Shown here: one piece after another, positions 11,868 through 24,786 of the stretch
Numbering within the stretch: the first letter of the stretch is position 1
Layout: every line of letters begins with the position of its first letter
Assembly: GCF_000203815.1 (NCBI RefSeq)
Contig: NW_004457729.1
Span: forward strand, 806,674 to 870,673
From: Cavenderia fasciculata
Taxonomy: Eukaryota; Evosea; Eumycetozoa; Acytosteliales; Cavenderiaceae
DNA length: 64,000 bases
Direction of reading: 5' to 3'
Made by a program: the position numbers and the translations under genes
The notes under the pieces: model-generated
What the model saw: the letters and a program-made list of their open reading frames with translations, nothing else
What the model was told of the DNA's origin: nothing
The model's database searches: none

Positions 11868-14800
11868 ATGATAGCACCTTCGTCGTCATCAATATCAACA
11901 ACATCATCAAATGATTACCAACCAATACTTAGTTATCAAATGACACAAGGACAAAAGTATAGAATATCGTCTTTGGCAACCGATGCAACTGGACAAAAGA
12001 TTGCACTTGGAAGTGAGAGAAACCTATATATCCTTTTATTGACACAAGATGGTGGTGACACTGAAGAACAAATAACTCTTAGAAAGACATTGTATCCAAC
12101 CAAGGATAGTAGTAGTACCGGCAATGTAGTCCTAAGTTGGTGTCATGATAAATTAAAATCAAATCTAATTTCTACTTCTGTATGTATATAAATATATAAA
12201 TATAAATATATAAATATACATCATTAATGAATCTGACTTATTAATAATATTATGATTATTTTGTTATTTATTCTTTTCTAGAATGGAACCAATTTATTTG
12301 TATATGATACAAATGAAGAGAAATATGTATATTCATTTAACAAGGCACATTCAAGACACATTTCTTCATTGTCTTGGAATATGGCAGATTCAAATATATT
12401 GGCTAGTGCATCGGGTGATTCATTCATCAAGATTTGGGATTTAAGAGATCAAAAGAATGCATCTACATTGATCAATGCTCAATCAAGTCTTAATCAAATC
12501 GAATGGAATCCACATTCTTCAACTATGATTGCTTCTTCTCATTGTGGTGAAATTAAAATTTGGGATATTAGAGTATGCTAAAAATGGGGAACCATATATA
12601 TATTATATTTATTAACATCATTATTTTATTTCTCTCTTATTTTCTAGAAATTTGGATCACCATTAACATCATTTACAGCACATATTGGTGGAATTCCATC
12701 TATTGAATGGCATCATAAAGATAAAAGTACCATATTGACATGTGGAACTGATCGATCCATCAAAATTTGGGATGCATCACCACCTTCAAAATTATTAAGA
12801 TCTTATAAAATTGGTTCACCATGTAGTCTTTCAAAATTTGTTGTATGTCAAAAACGAAACAAAACATTAAATCTTTATTTGTATCATCATTTATTAATAA
12901 CTTTTGTATTTGTATTTATATTTTTAGCCATTTACAAGTCAAAAAGTAGTAGCAACGATTCAACAAAAAGGAGATAATGAAATATCATTTTGGTCAGGTT
13001 CAAATGATTCATCAGTGATGAATTTAGTTGGTCATCAAAGTCCAGTTTTATCATTTGATTGGAGAATAGTTGATGGTGCAACTCCAAGTGATCCTACCGA
13101 TAGAAAATATTATCTAGTTTCACTTGGAAAGGATAATTTTATTAAAATGTGGAAATTTACAGATGAAATGATTGGTGTAAGTACAATAGTAGTAGATACA
13201 CACAATTAAATGAAAGATTGAAATATTAATATTTTCAACAATTTCTTTTAGAATATTGTAAATGTTGATAGTTTATTATCACCAGAATCAAAATCAATAG
13301 GGATAGGAGGAAAAAGAAATTACCCATTAGATTTAAGCCAAGAATTATTAAGAATTGTCCAAGAGAAATTTAGCAATCTAACCATCGAGAAAACAAACAT
13401 GACAGAAAGAATATGTGTCGTCAATATTGACAATCGTAAAATCATCCTCATTATTTCATTTCCTTCATTGTATCCCTCTGCAGCTCCATCTTTTGAAATA
13501 TTAATTAAATCTTCACCAACTACAAATAATATAAAGGTTCAATTAAAAAAGGTAAGAAACAAACAAAATTAAATATATTAAGTAAATTAGTTTATATTCA
13601 CTTCTATTTTTTTGTATTTCTTTAGGAACTTGATAGATTATCATTAGAATTTATTGAAACAAAGAAACCATTTTTATATCAACTATTGAAAAAGTTTTCA
13701 GAGTTTTATTCACAAGAGATTGAAAAGGAACCTACATGCTACCAAAACATTACAGATTTTGTTGATTCGCCACAGATTAGCAAGAGAACTAGTTTGACAA
13801 TGCAACCATTTAGATTGTCTGATTATCAAAGACAATACCCTTCACCAACAGATTCCAATAATAATAATAATACAACTCAACCAAATACATTGACATCGAC
13901 AACATCAACTACAACAACAACAATAATACCTCCAACTTCACCTGTTGTTTTGACTTCGATTGGTGAATATACTAATGGTAATAATAGTTTTGATCATGAA
14001 AGAGATTTAGATGGAGAACAACTCCGTAGTCGAAGTAATAGTGCAACACCAATATTACAATCACAGCAAGATACATCATCATCTGGGTATAGACATCGAG
14101 CTGGATCGATTGGATCATCTTTTGCACCATTACCTCCAAATGCACCATACTATAATAGTAATCAATCTGTTTTATTTGAAATGTATGAAGTTAAACCAAC
14201 CGATACTCTTACTGGAATCGCATTACAATTTAATATGCCAAGAAATGTAATCATTCAAACAAATCGTTTATTATCTGATATGGTTATTCCTGGTCAAGTA
14301 TGTTAAACAATATTAAATATTAAGAATGATTATTGAGATAGAATACTAATATTTTATTTCTATTTAGATATTATGGGTATTTAAAAAAAAGGATAGATTT
14401 CAACAACAACAACAACAACAGGGACAAGATTTGGAAAAGATACCATTAGATCTGAATAATTTATCAATCAACGGCGATTTAAATACAAGTGTATCATCTG
14501 AAGATTCAATTTCATTGACTCCACTCGCATCCCCATTGATTGTTCCAACTATTGCTATATTATCACCACAACAACAATCACAACAACAATCACCATTCAC
14601 TGGAAATAGACCAAGAAGTAGAAGTAGCAATTCATCCAATATAAACATAAATGACCTTTTCAAACCAGTCAAAGAGGAAGTGCAAATGGCATTTCAAACT
14701 TTGGATCCAAATTTTATAGCATCAAGTGGAAATGGTAAAATGGATGGTACTATACCAACCATTCATGTTGAACAAGCTCTGACATCTCGTGGATCAGCTC

Positions 14801-16225
14801 TAATCACAAAATCAACTAGTCAAAATTCATTTGATACGGCAAGTGATAAATATAGTTGGGGTAGTCATAGAACTAGATTTACTCAAATCCCCAAAGAAAG
14901 CATTCACAAGGAACAATTAATTTGCTTTACAAAAAACAAAAGAATCTATGGTACTCTAACATTGACACCTTATCAATTTATTTTTCAATCACATTACAAT
15001 ACCGATCAAATATTTGCCGATTACATTCAAATCATTTCTTGTAAATATTTCCCAAACAAAACTGAATGGATTGCTCATTTATCAAGGTAATATTAAAAAA
15101 AAAAACAAATAATTGTTAAATTATATTATATTGATACTAATATATACTTTTATATTTTATTTTTAATTTTTAGGGATTGGAATAAAGAACAAAGTTTAAT
15201 TAAAAAAAAGAATCAAGATAATCATGAATATGATGTATTTATCCAAAGTGAAATTTCAAAATTAAATGAATTGGAAGAGGAAAATACCATATCAATCAAT
15301 GGAAAGGATAAAAAAGTATTGGTTTTCCCTTGTATCTACCTATTGATTTACAAGGATAAATATATTCAAACTTTATTCTTGAGAGGTATTGATGAAAATA
15401 GGTAAGAAAACAAACCAACCACAAACAAAATGAATATATATATAGACTTTTATACTTACATATCTTTTTTTTTTTAGTGTACAAAAGAGTTTCTCATTTT
15501 TAAAAAAATTGATTGTTGATCGTAAAGAATCTTCACCAATGGCAGTTTCACCTGTTCTTGGATCAACACCAATCAACAATACAGCAACAACAATACCATT
15601 GGTTAAATTACCACCACCCATTCCAATTGCATTACCACCAACTCTTGCATCACTTGGTGGAGGGTCATTTGAAGAACACAGTTATTCACCAAAACTCATT
15701 CAAACATTTACAAAGTATGAAAAACCATTGGAAGATGCTCTGCTAACCTCTGAAATATTCAAGAGACTTCGTCATTATCTCCCCATTCGACTCCAAGGCA
15801 ATGACGTAGAGTTGAAATATAATTCTACCAATGATGGTGTCTCTTTTCAAACTTTTTTCAGAAAAATGAAAGGTATCAAGTTTTCAATCCTCTTGGTTAA
15901 AGATAATGGTGGTCATGTATTTGGAGCATTTTTATCAGATGAAATTAGAACAAAGGATGCCAAATTTTATGGAGATGGTGAAACCTTTTTATTTAAAATA
16001 TATCCAGAATTTAATGTTTGGAAGTGGTCCAAAGAAAATGACTTTTTCATTTATTCTACGTTTGAATATTTTGTGGTTGGTGGAGGTTCATCATTTGGTC
16101 TTTGGATGGATACTGATTTCCTTCATGGGTCAAGTGGAGTTTGCGAAACATTTAAAAATCAATGTCTCTCTTATGCAAGTGATTTCAATCCAATCGTAGT
16201 TGAATGTTGGAGTGTTGGTGCTTGA
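11868..16225 (+). CDS. WDR59-like propeller + RWD fused to OXR1/NCOA7-like LysM-GRAM-TLDc
   Basis: Nine exons in one frame: 11868-12179, 12282-12572, 12648-12842, 12928-13176, 13252-13551, 13626-14297, 14368-15086, 15174-15401 and 15478-16225; 1237 residues. Residues 1-349 are WD40 repeats with IKIWD blades; AHIGGIPSIEWH and GHQSPVLSFDWR align with the equivalent blades of WDR59. About 365-475 is an RWD domain (ISFPSLYPSAAPSFEI), also as in WDR59. After a Ser/Thr/Asn-rich linker comes a LysM (YEVKPTDTLTGIALQF, about 634-680), a GRAM-like region (about 845-910) and a C-terminal TLDc domain ending VVECWSVGA. LysM-GRAM-TLDc is the OXR1/NCOA7 plan; TLDc proteins bind the V-ATPase, and WDR59 belongs to GATOR2 on lysosomes. 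Exon 6 carries both the end of the RWD and the LysM without a stop, so the fusion is direct. The C-terminal half and RING of WDR59 are absent. I infer a lysosome/V-ATPase role. Confidence 0.88.
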
Positions 16226-16508
16226 AAAGAGAAATCAATTCAATTCAAATCAAAATATATATTTATTAAACAAAAGTTTAGGGAATTAAATAAACGACCT
16301 AAATATTATTCACATTAAAATATATTGTACAAACAAAGTATTATTATTGATTTTTAAAACTATTTTATTATTAATCATTTTTTTGGAATTGGATGAGGTA
16401 TAATATTAATATTATTTAAATATGTGAAAAAAATATTCAATTGATTGAATATTAGGTAGATGGGGAGGGGGGGGTAGTCCATAGACCATGGTCGGAGTCG
16501 ATTCGATT

Positions 16509-18110
16509 TTAATTATAAATAGATAGTTGGGAATACTTTGATTCGATTATTTTTTCAACTTGATCTTTGGAACCGTTGGCATCGATTTCAGTGTAATCAA
16601 ATCTTTTACCAAGTCTTTGAACATTTTGGTATTCAGCGAGATAGGTATCGTAACGACCTTTACAAGCTTGTGGATCGATATCGGTGGCACGGACCTCGAT
16701 GGGAGGGAGGCTGTCGGTCTTTCTCTTTTCATTTTCTTGGAGTGCTTTTAATCCTCTTCCAAGTTGACGACTGACACTCTCCTTTTCAGAAACGTGTAAA
16801 ACTGTGATTCTAAACTTTGGTAACGATGCATTGGGGTTGATACGTTGTCTCAACTCTACAATCTTGTCATACAACATCTCTACGAATCTGGTTTGTTTGG
16901 CGTTTCTTGGGAACCCATCTATAATGATTCCATTTGATCGTACTCCCATTATATCAGGTTTGGTTATTTCCTTTAATAACATTTCCAATACAACTGTATC
17001 ATTTACTAATTTTCCTGATTTTTTTAGTGCCTGACATTCTAAAAGGAAACAAAAATTTAAAAGTAAGTATTTGTTTTCTAAAATTAGTTATTTATCTGTA
17101 AAACATACCATCACTATTTAAAAGTGAACTCATTACAATTGGTTTAGATTCTATACCAAGTGCACTTTGTAGAATGGCAGTATTTGTACCTTTTCCAGCA
17201 CCTGGACCACCCAACAACCAAGTTACATCTTTTGGAAGATTCAAGTTTTGAACACCATATTTTCTAACCAAATTACCCCAAGCTTGATCAAAAGTTCTCT
17301 TGGCATCGATATCAACTACATTATTCTCTTTGATTTGTTGTTTCAAAGTACTATTTAGATTGAGTTTTGAAATATCACCAATACTAATTTCAGATATGTT
17401 TTCCATTCTTTTCGATGGTAGACCTAAAATAATAATTAAATTAATATTATATGAACAATGTTTAAGGGTTAAATATTCAAATTGATTTTATAATGTGTAC
17501 CGTATAATAAATCTAATTTACCATCATATGAGTATCTTCTACGATGTGTTTTGGTACCATTACCAACAAAATCATCAAGTGATGCTCTTCTTCGACTTTG
17601 TATTTGTTTAAATAATGATTCTTCTTCTTTAATAGGATTTCTCACTAAAAATAATTAAATAAATTAAATAAATTAGATATAAAAGATTCTTTTCTTTTGT
17701 TTGTACTTTGTTTGTATGACATACAAATTGGATTTCCATTTTCCAAAATAGTTGGAATCATAAATGAATCATTTGCAGGGATATCAGGTAGAATTGGTTT
17801 AGATGTATGATATAAACTTGTAAATGCAGTTGAATGACCACTACCACCAATTACACCGTTGGTGGGAGGATGAAGATCAGCGGGACCATCAGAACATGGC
17901 CCACAAATTGAATTTCTTCTGATATGTGTATTGGATCCCTCTTGAATTGATTTTTGTAATTCAATAGAAGCTCTTCTTTGTGTTAATCTTGTTGAAGTTG
18001 CAATAACTTCTGATACTAAATGACTTGCTCCCTAAAGTTTAATTGAATGGCATATTAATAAACTCAAGTGGGTGGAAGGGTTATAAATATAAACATACTT
18101 TTGCCAACAT
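16509..18110 (-). CDS. Adenylate kinase family protein with Arg-Ser-rich N-terminal extension
   Basis: Five exons on the minus strand (18110-18099, 18031-17725, 17644-17501, 17423-17109, 17038-16509) give 435 residues. The C-terminal 220 or so residues are a nucleoside-monophosphate kinase domain: P-loop GGPGAGKGT, the NMP-binding segment, the conserved IIIDGFPRN motif, then a LID-like region with Arg residues and RYDTYLAEYQ. It should transfer phosphate between ATP and an NMP, most probably AMP or UMP/CMP. The first 190 or so residues have no known fold. They contain four basophilic sites of R-R-x-S type (QRRASIE, HIRRNSIC, SRRRASLD, HRRRYSYD), suggesting phosphorylation by PKA. The first exon codes only MLAK. 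The ORF at the downstream Met in SKRMENISEIS would omit the extension, but the spliced N-terminus is phase-consistent. Confidence 0.8.
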
Positions 18111-20012
18111 TTTTTAAATTATATTTGATCTATATTGTATTATCTAGATTTGATGAAAAAATAAATAAATAAATAATTCTATTAATTAATTAAGAACGAA
18201 ATAAAAATACAAAGAAATAAATATATTGATATTGATAAATAGATTTAAAAAGTCTGTTAAACTAGAATGTGAATGAATGAATTAAAGAATGAGGAATGGT
18301 GGAACGGAAAAATGTTCGTTTGATCTGTAGTGGATCAACTTTGGAATAGCACAGTGATAATGATTGATTGATTGAAAACACGGATCAGTGGTTAGGGTCT
18401 GATATTGGTGGTGATTGGGTATGAGTGTGGGTGGGTGGTGAGAAGCTTAAATTTTTGAAATTGAATCAGTTGGTTGAATCAGTGTGATGATGGATACACA
18501 AACGAGGGAGTGTGTGATTGGGAGTGGGGTGTTCCAAATTTATCGCGGCACTTTAATCTTGACAAGATTGCAATGATAGAGGAGGGGGAGGTTAAGGTTT
18601 AGGGTTGTTGGTCGTTCTTGATATATGGATCAAATATTATTATTATTATTATTCTTTGATCGGATGAGGAGGAAGGAGAAAGGGAATGGGAAAATGAAAT
18701 TAAATGGAATGGAATGGGTGTATTTCTAGAAAGGGAATGAATATCTCGATCGTTTAACGAGTGGTTGGTTATCCATCCGATACAATCAGATAATATTCTA
18801 GTTGGATTAGATGTCGTTGTAGTTACCAAAAATAATATTGGGTTTGGACATTGAATAATATTGGGTTTTGAGAATGTTTGAGATAATTGATAGAACAAAT
18901 AAATAAATAAATAATTAAATAAATGGAAATGGGAAAATAAAAAATTAAAAATCCTACTATCTTATTATTACTATTATTATTATTATTATTGTTTAAATGT
19001 ATGATTGTATTATTCCTTGATTCCTACTTTTATATCTTTATAATTATTATAATTTTAAAATCTTATTATTACTTTTTTTTTTGTTTTTATCTTGTCTTTA
19101 TGAATTAATGATATATTATATATTATTTAAAAGGGTACTTTTATAAATTCAATTTTATATGTTTATTATTATTATTAAGTATGATAAATATCAGTAAAAT
19201 GACTGTATTTGTAAACTATTAAATTCATTGAGCTTGTATTTGTTGGTGTTTCAACAATATTATTATTATTCTATATTTCTATATATTTTGATATGTATTT
19301 AACCTTGTCAAGTACTGAAGAATTCAAAGTACCAAGAGTAGTTTGTTTTGTCGGAGCAAGCCAGCATCCATGCACCATGATCCGTTAAAGGATGTAACCA
19401 TTCAAATAAAAAAATTAAAATTAAATTAAATCCTCAACTTCACCTCAAAACTCAAAAAAAGCCTTCCAAATTTGGTCCAACAAGCCTTCTTTTAGGGTTC
19501 AATAAAACAGATTCAAAAAAAAAATAAAGTAAATATTTTTTTTTTAAAATTACTTAACTTTTCAAAAAACTCGATACCTTGAAGAGTAGCGAAAAGAAAA
19601 GAAATAAAGAAAGTTAGAAGTTAGAGAAAGTTTTCTAGACAAATCGAGTTCAGAAAAAATATCTCCTTCTCAACCTCCACAGATGAATGATTTTTTCAGT
19701 GCTCAGAAATCCGAATAAGTATCGGGTATCTTTCAAAATACCTCGTCAAATTTTTGTTCTTCAAACTCCGAAGTCGCACTGGTTGGGAACCACGCATACC
19801 CGTACCCATTCAAGATACTCCGAAACAACAACAAATCTTGTTTTCATGATACGATGAGGTTATAAGATGAATGGGTTTTAGTTTAGTTCATATTTATCAT
19901 CTTTTTTAAAATTTTAGTTATAAAATCTATTAATAGTATTATACCTATCTTACAGTTACCTTGGTATAATCATATTTAAATTTCGATACTTAGGAAAAAA
20001 AGAGTGTGGAGG
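18111..20012. other. 1.9-kb intergenic region, partly of unusual composition
   Basis: No gene is supported. From 18111 to about 19300 it is ordinary A/T-rich spacer with poly(A) and (ATT)n tracts; a 100-codon minus-strand ORF at 18599-18898 lacks protein-like composition. From about 19310 to 19860 the sequence is less repetitive, with GC-richer words (for example around 19351-19395 and 19725-19825) and short inverted words such as GGTATC and AATACC. It does not read as coding in any frame. It may be a decayed repeat or a non-coding RNA. Confidence 0.45.
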
Positions 20013-23000
20013 ATGTTCATCTCCAACCCTCGCTTTTCACAAACTCATTTGGTATTTTCGAAAACCATTGTATTATTGATTTTATGTCTATGTATAGATT
20101 ACGATCAGTTTGTAGGTGCAATTATTCAAGGTGCAACTACACAAGTTAGTATAAAGAGTCCGATTACAGGTAGATGGTATCAAAAGTTTTGGTTGCCAGC
20201 TGGACCAGTCACAGCGATCAATGCTACGTGGGATTGCTCTAATCGTACCTATCAAGGTTACAAAGGATACATTGTACAATGGTCAAGTGACGAAGAGTGG
20301 GCATGGGCACTCTCATCGAACCTAGTCAACAATACCGCATCTTGGATCGGTGGAAGAGATGACCCTGCACCTTCAAAGGTCGGTCTATGGTACTACAACG
20401 AAGGTCCACTCAAAGGTCAACCAATGTATAATCTATTCTTTGATAAATGTTATCGTTGTTGTCATTTTGGTATTTTAGAACCTAATGTAAGTACTTTACA
20501 GTATATATATATTATAACATACATTAACATTATCTTAATTATATATATATAGTTAAGAAGAGGAGAGAATTTTCTTCATACATCATCAAGTTATAATATA
20601 TCATATTGGAATAATAATGCAAATACTGCAAGTATTACCACATGGATTTGTGAGTATGGTGGGTTGAGTCAACCGGCAATGCAACAGGCTGAAACGTCGG
20701 GAGGACCAATAGTCATCACTAATCTGGTTGGTTATCAACTTTCAACGCTTCAAATCAACTTTACAAAGAAATCAACCCCTTCTACCAAATTTCAGTGTCC
20801 TGTAACATCGATTATCAACTCTACATCGGTCATTTGCACATTACCTCCACAAACAGGATCGTATTCTGTCTTTTTCTACGACTCCTCTACCACTAGTGGT
20901 GGAAAGAATGACACTGTTCTCTATCAATACCAAAGTCCATTCATTTCAACCATCTATCCTGCATACAATGCAGGTGATACTATCACAGTGACTGGAAATA
21001 ACCTTGGAAATGATCCCTCCAAGATATCAGTCTCGGTCAGTAATGGAACCATCAAGTGTAATACTGTCACCTTTATCGTACCTAGTCAGGCCATTAAATG
21101 TGTACTAGCTAGTGCTCTAGGTCAAAACAAAATATTACCTCTTACAATCACTGTTGACTCTATTTCATTTCAATCTTTTAAAGCTTCTTTATGTATGTAA
21201 ATTATAATATTAAAATAATTATAAATAATAATATATTAATCTTTTTTTTTTGTTTATTATTTTAGACTTTGCAAAGAATAAATTATTTTATTCTGGATTT
21301 ATTAGTGATACTACATGGGATGATAATGAAATATATGCAACAAAGTTGAGGGTTGATGGTCAGGTTGGACATCGTGGAGTAGTCAATAATGTGGATTTAC
21401 ATGTATTTTTAAATAGGACTTTGCCACTTCCAATACCGGGACATTCATGGGATACTTGGCAAGGTGCATACTATCAACCAACCAATCAAAAATACTATTA
21501 TTTGGATGCTCCTCGAGTGGGTCAAGAAGTTGTCGGAGGGTTGTATGCTCCGATTGCACCAAATAAAACTGGGTGGACTACAACCACTCATATCACATGG
21601 TCGATGTATTCAACCAAGATAGTTGGCACTTCAGTCCTCACGACAATTGGTTCGACCCTGACAGAGTATGGTGGGAGTCAACCAAAGTTTATCAGCAATA
21701 TTACCAACTTGGTAGACTCGAGTGGTGGAGCTGTCGCGTTGCTGATGGACAATTATGGCACCCAGTTTAGTGCGACGGTGGTTACCTACCGAGGATCGAC
21801 TCTTACCTATACGCGTGACTTTATTGCTAGTTCTCTGAGTGCCAATGTTCCAATCGGCATTGATGGACCATACGCGATATCAGTCAGCATCGATGGAGTG
21901 TCTACCACTGCCAACACCCAATTCATCCAATACAATGCGCCAAAGATTGATTCGATTCCAGGAGGATTAACTGCAGGTTCCACTATCAATATCTATGGTA
22001 GCAGTCTTTGGAATCAGTTGGCAAACGTGTCTCTGTCGGTTGGCGGTGGATTGACTTGCAGCCAGTTGGTTATAGTTGTTGGACATCGCCAGTTTGCGTG
22101 TGTTGTTCCACCAGGCTCGGGTGGTCCGTTTGCAATGCAGCTGACTGTTGGCAAGCAGCTATCCAACGTGTACAACTACTACTATGCAGCTCCACTCGTA
22201 ACTGCAGTCACCCAAGAACTGTCTCCCTTTGGTGGAGAGATTGAAATCAATGGTACCAATTTCTACACTGATGCATCTTTGATTCAGGTTTCGGTCGGGT
22301 CAATCCCATGCACCTCTGTACGTGTATTGGTGAATCACTCGAGTATAGCGTGTACAGTATCTGCTGGAAGTGGAAGACAGCCTGTTGTGGTGACTGTATC
22401 AGGTCAACCATCCAACTCGAATGTATCCCTGACCTTCAAGACACCGTACATGCAGAGAGTAAACCAAGTACAAGACTATATCGAGATTTATGGAAATAAT
22501 TTTGGTGTAGTCTCCAACTTGATCATATCAGCTGGTAATGCATCGAATATAGCTTGTCAAGGAAACGATACGTTCATTGTATGCAATCCACTACCTCTCC
22601 AAGCGTCCAGTGGAAACATATCAATCAAAGCACAAAACTATCCAGCCGATTCAATTGAATTTGCATTCACTCCATACATCACCTCGATCACACCCAACCA
22701 AAACATTACAACTTGGGGTCAATACATTACCATTTCAGGTAGATTTTTCGAAACTTGGGATCCAGTCAACCAGACCTCCTTACCAGCACCACAAATTTAC
22801 AATAGTCATACCAACGATTATTATTTAAACAAACCGGTTATCGTCAATAATACTCAAACTATTACCTATTTTACAGAGATTGGTGGTACTGGTATGAATC
22901 AATTGTCAGTTCAAATTGGTGAGAGACCAATGTCAAATGGATTACTGTATACTTGTGCTAGTCCAATTATTACTGCCATTTCAATTGACCCAAATGCAAC

Positions 23001-24738
23001 CATTAGTAATTACAATATTATTACTATTTTGGGTAATGAATTTGGTCAGAAACCAGACAATATCTATTTGGATTATCAAAATGCCACTATCCAACCATCG
23101 TGGTTAGAGAATATTCCTCAGTTACTTGTCATAAAGATACAAGACAATTCTAAAAACAGTCAAATCAAATTGGTAATTGATGGATTACAATCAAATGACT
23201 TGGATTTAAATATACGTCCATTTATAAAGTCTGTTCAACCAATACCATACACAACCAATGGTAAAATGACTATCACTGGTCTCTACCTAGTCAACTCTGA
23301 TTCATCTGGTCAATCCATACCATTTGATATTATGTACTATAGTAATAATAATAATAATCAAACCAACATTTCAATGGAATATAGATACATAGATTTAAAC
23401 AAGACTATAATAGAATGTAATGTTCCCAATGGTTATGACTATTTTGACTTTGAAATTAAATCAACCAATCAAACAACTGGTATTATCAACTATCAATATG
23501 CTGAACCTGTCATTCTAGATGCTTCACCTGTATTTAAAAGAGTTGGTGGCAATGTGACCATTAGAGGTGTGTCATTTGGAGATGGACATAATTTGACAGT
23601 TTCCATTGCTTCTGTGGAATGTGGTTCTCCTTACTTGTTGGATACAACTCATTTGGTGTGTCATTATGATGGTAGTGTTGATAGTCCACTAAATGAAACA
23701 CTCCTCGTTACAGTGACTGCTCATAACCTAACAGGTAGTAATTATGCATTCCTCTATGCACAACCTCTAGCATGTCCAAACAATTGTTCAGGTCATGGTA
23801 CATGCTCCAATACAACTGGAAAGTGTACTTGTGAAGTTGGATACCAATCATCACAAGATTGCTCTGTCAGTGGTGGTGGCAGTGGTACCCCACCCTCAAC
23901 CGACGGTAATGGAAACACTACATTACCATCTAAAGTCAATTTTACAGTGGCGGTTAGTCACCTCAGAGAGCTAGATATCGACGGACAGACCACTGTTAAA
24001 ATCCTCAAAACAAGTACTACCAAATGGAATGTAACCAACAACTATGGTGGTGATTCAAATGTCAAACTGTATCAAGGAATGTTCCCAAATGACACTGCAG
24101 TTTTGCAAGTCACGGTCACTTATTACAATCAATCACAAGATATTGTATTTGCGGGCCAGACAATCTCAATGCCAAGCGATTCTGTCAAATATGAACTAGC
24201 TATTTCAAATTGGACTTGGACATCCAATACCAACACTATACAAGCCATATTCAATACCAAATCACCTAAATACTCTACTTATAATTGTCAAGAGAGTGAG
24301 GCTACCCTTACTACCACCACCACATCGGGTGAATCAATCTACTTTTTCCAATTAAAGAATGGTGGATCAGTGATGAATGCCAATTTTGCCGACCGTCTAT
24401 TATCAGATCAACGTGTCATTAGAACTAGTATTACACTCCTCGATTCAAATGACCCACTCTACCTCGATGTAGCCACATCAAATGACGAATACAATTTATT
24501 GGCAGCTGTCAATTGTCCTCATTTTGAAAATAGTGTCATCATTGATCCATCATTTTCAGCACTCGTACAACCAGACACTAAAGATGATTGTGAATCTTTA
24601 GCAGCATGGAAGATAGCAATTATTGTAGTATTCTCAATTATCGGTGCTTCTGCCGTTGCCATTGCAAGTTTTGTAACAATAAGGAAAAAATTAAAAAGAC
24701 AAAGAGAAATTTCAAATTTAGATATTAAATTAAAATAA
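20013..24738 (+). CDS. ComC-like receptor with C-type-lectin, IPT/TIG repeats and EGF module
   Basis: Three exons (20013-20486, 20553-21192, 21266-24738) give 1528 residues from the ATG at 20013, which opens a signal peptide (VFSKTIVLLILCLCI). The N-terminal part is a C-type-lectin-like domain (WIGGRDDPAPSKVGLWYYNEG, split by intron 1), with a second, degenerate copy in exon 3. Repeated IPT/TIG-like modules follow (patterns such as GDTITVTGNNLG and GGNVTIRGVSFGDG), then one EGF module (CPNNCSGHGTCSN) and a Gly/Thr linker. The shared membrane-proximal module follows (SNWTWTSNTNTI, DPSFSALV), then a transmembrane helix (IAIIVVFSIIGASAVAIASFV) and a tail ending SNLDIKLK. Numerous N-x-S/T sequons fit an extracellular location. 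The likely role is adhesion or carbohydrate recognition. The earlier in-frame GTG at 20004 is not used because an ATG follows it. Confidence 0.88.
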
Positions 24739-24786
24739 ACCAATCAAAAGAATAAACTATTATTATTATTATATTATTTATATTAT

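Noticed and set aside
13686-14306. Reading the TLDc part as an independent gene starting in exon 6
   Set aside because: The upstream exons join in phase into this ORF and the RWD domain ends inside it, so a separate start is not needed; no stop separates the parts.
18599-18898. 99-codon minus-strand ORF
   Set aside because: It ends in poly-Ile from an (ATT)n repeat and has no recognisable feature.
20004-20012. Start codon upstream of 20013 for the lectin-type receptor
   Set aside because: Position 20004 is GTG, not ATG; the first ATG is at 20013 and leaves a good signal peptide.
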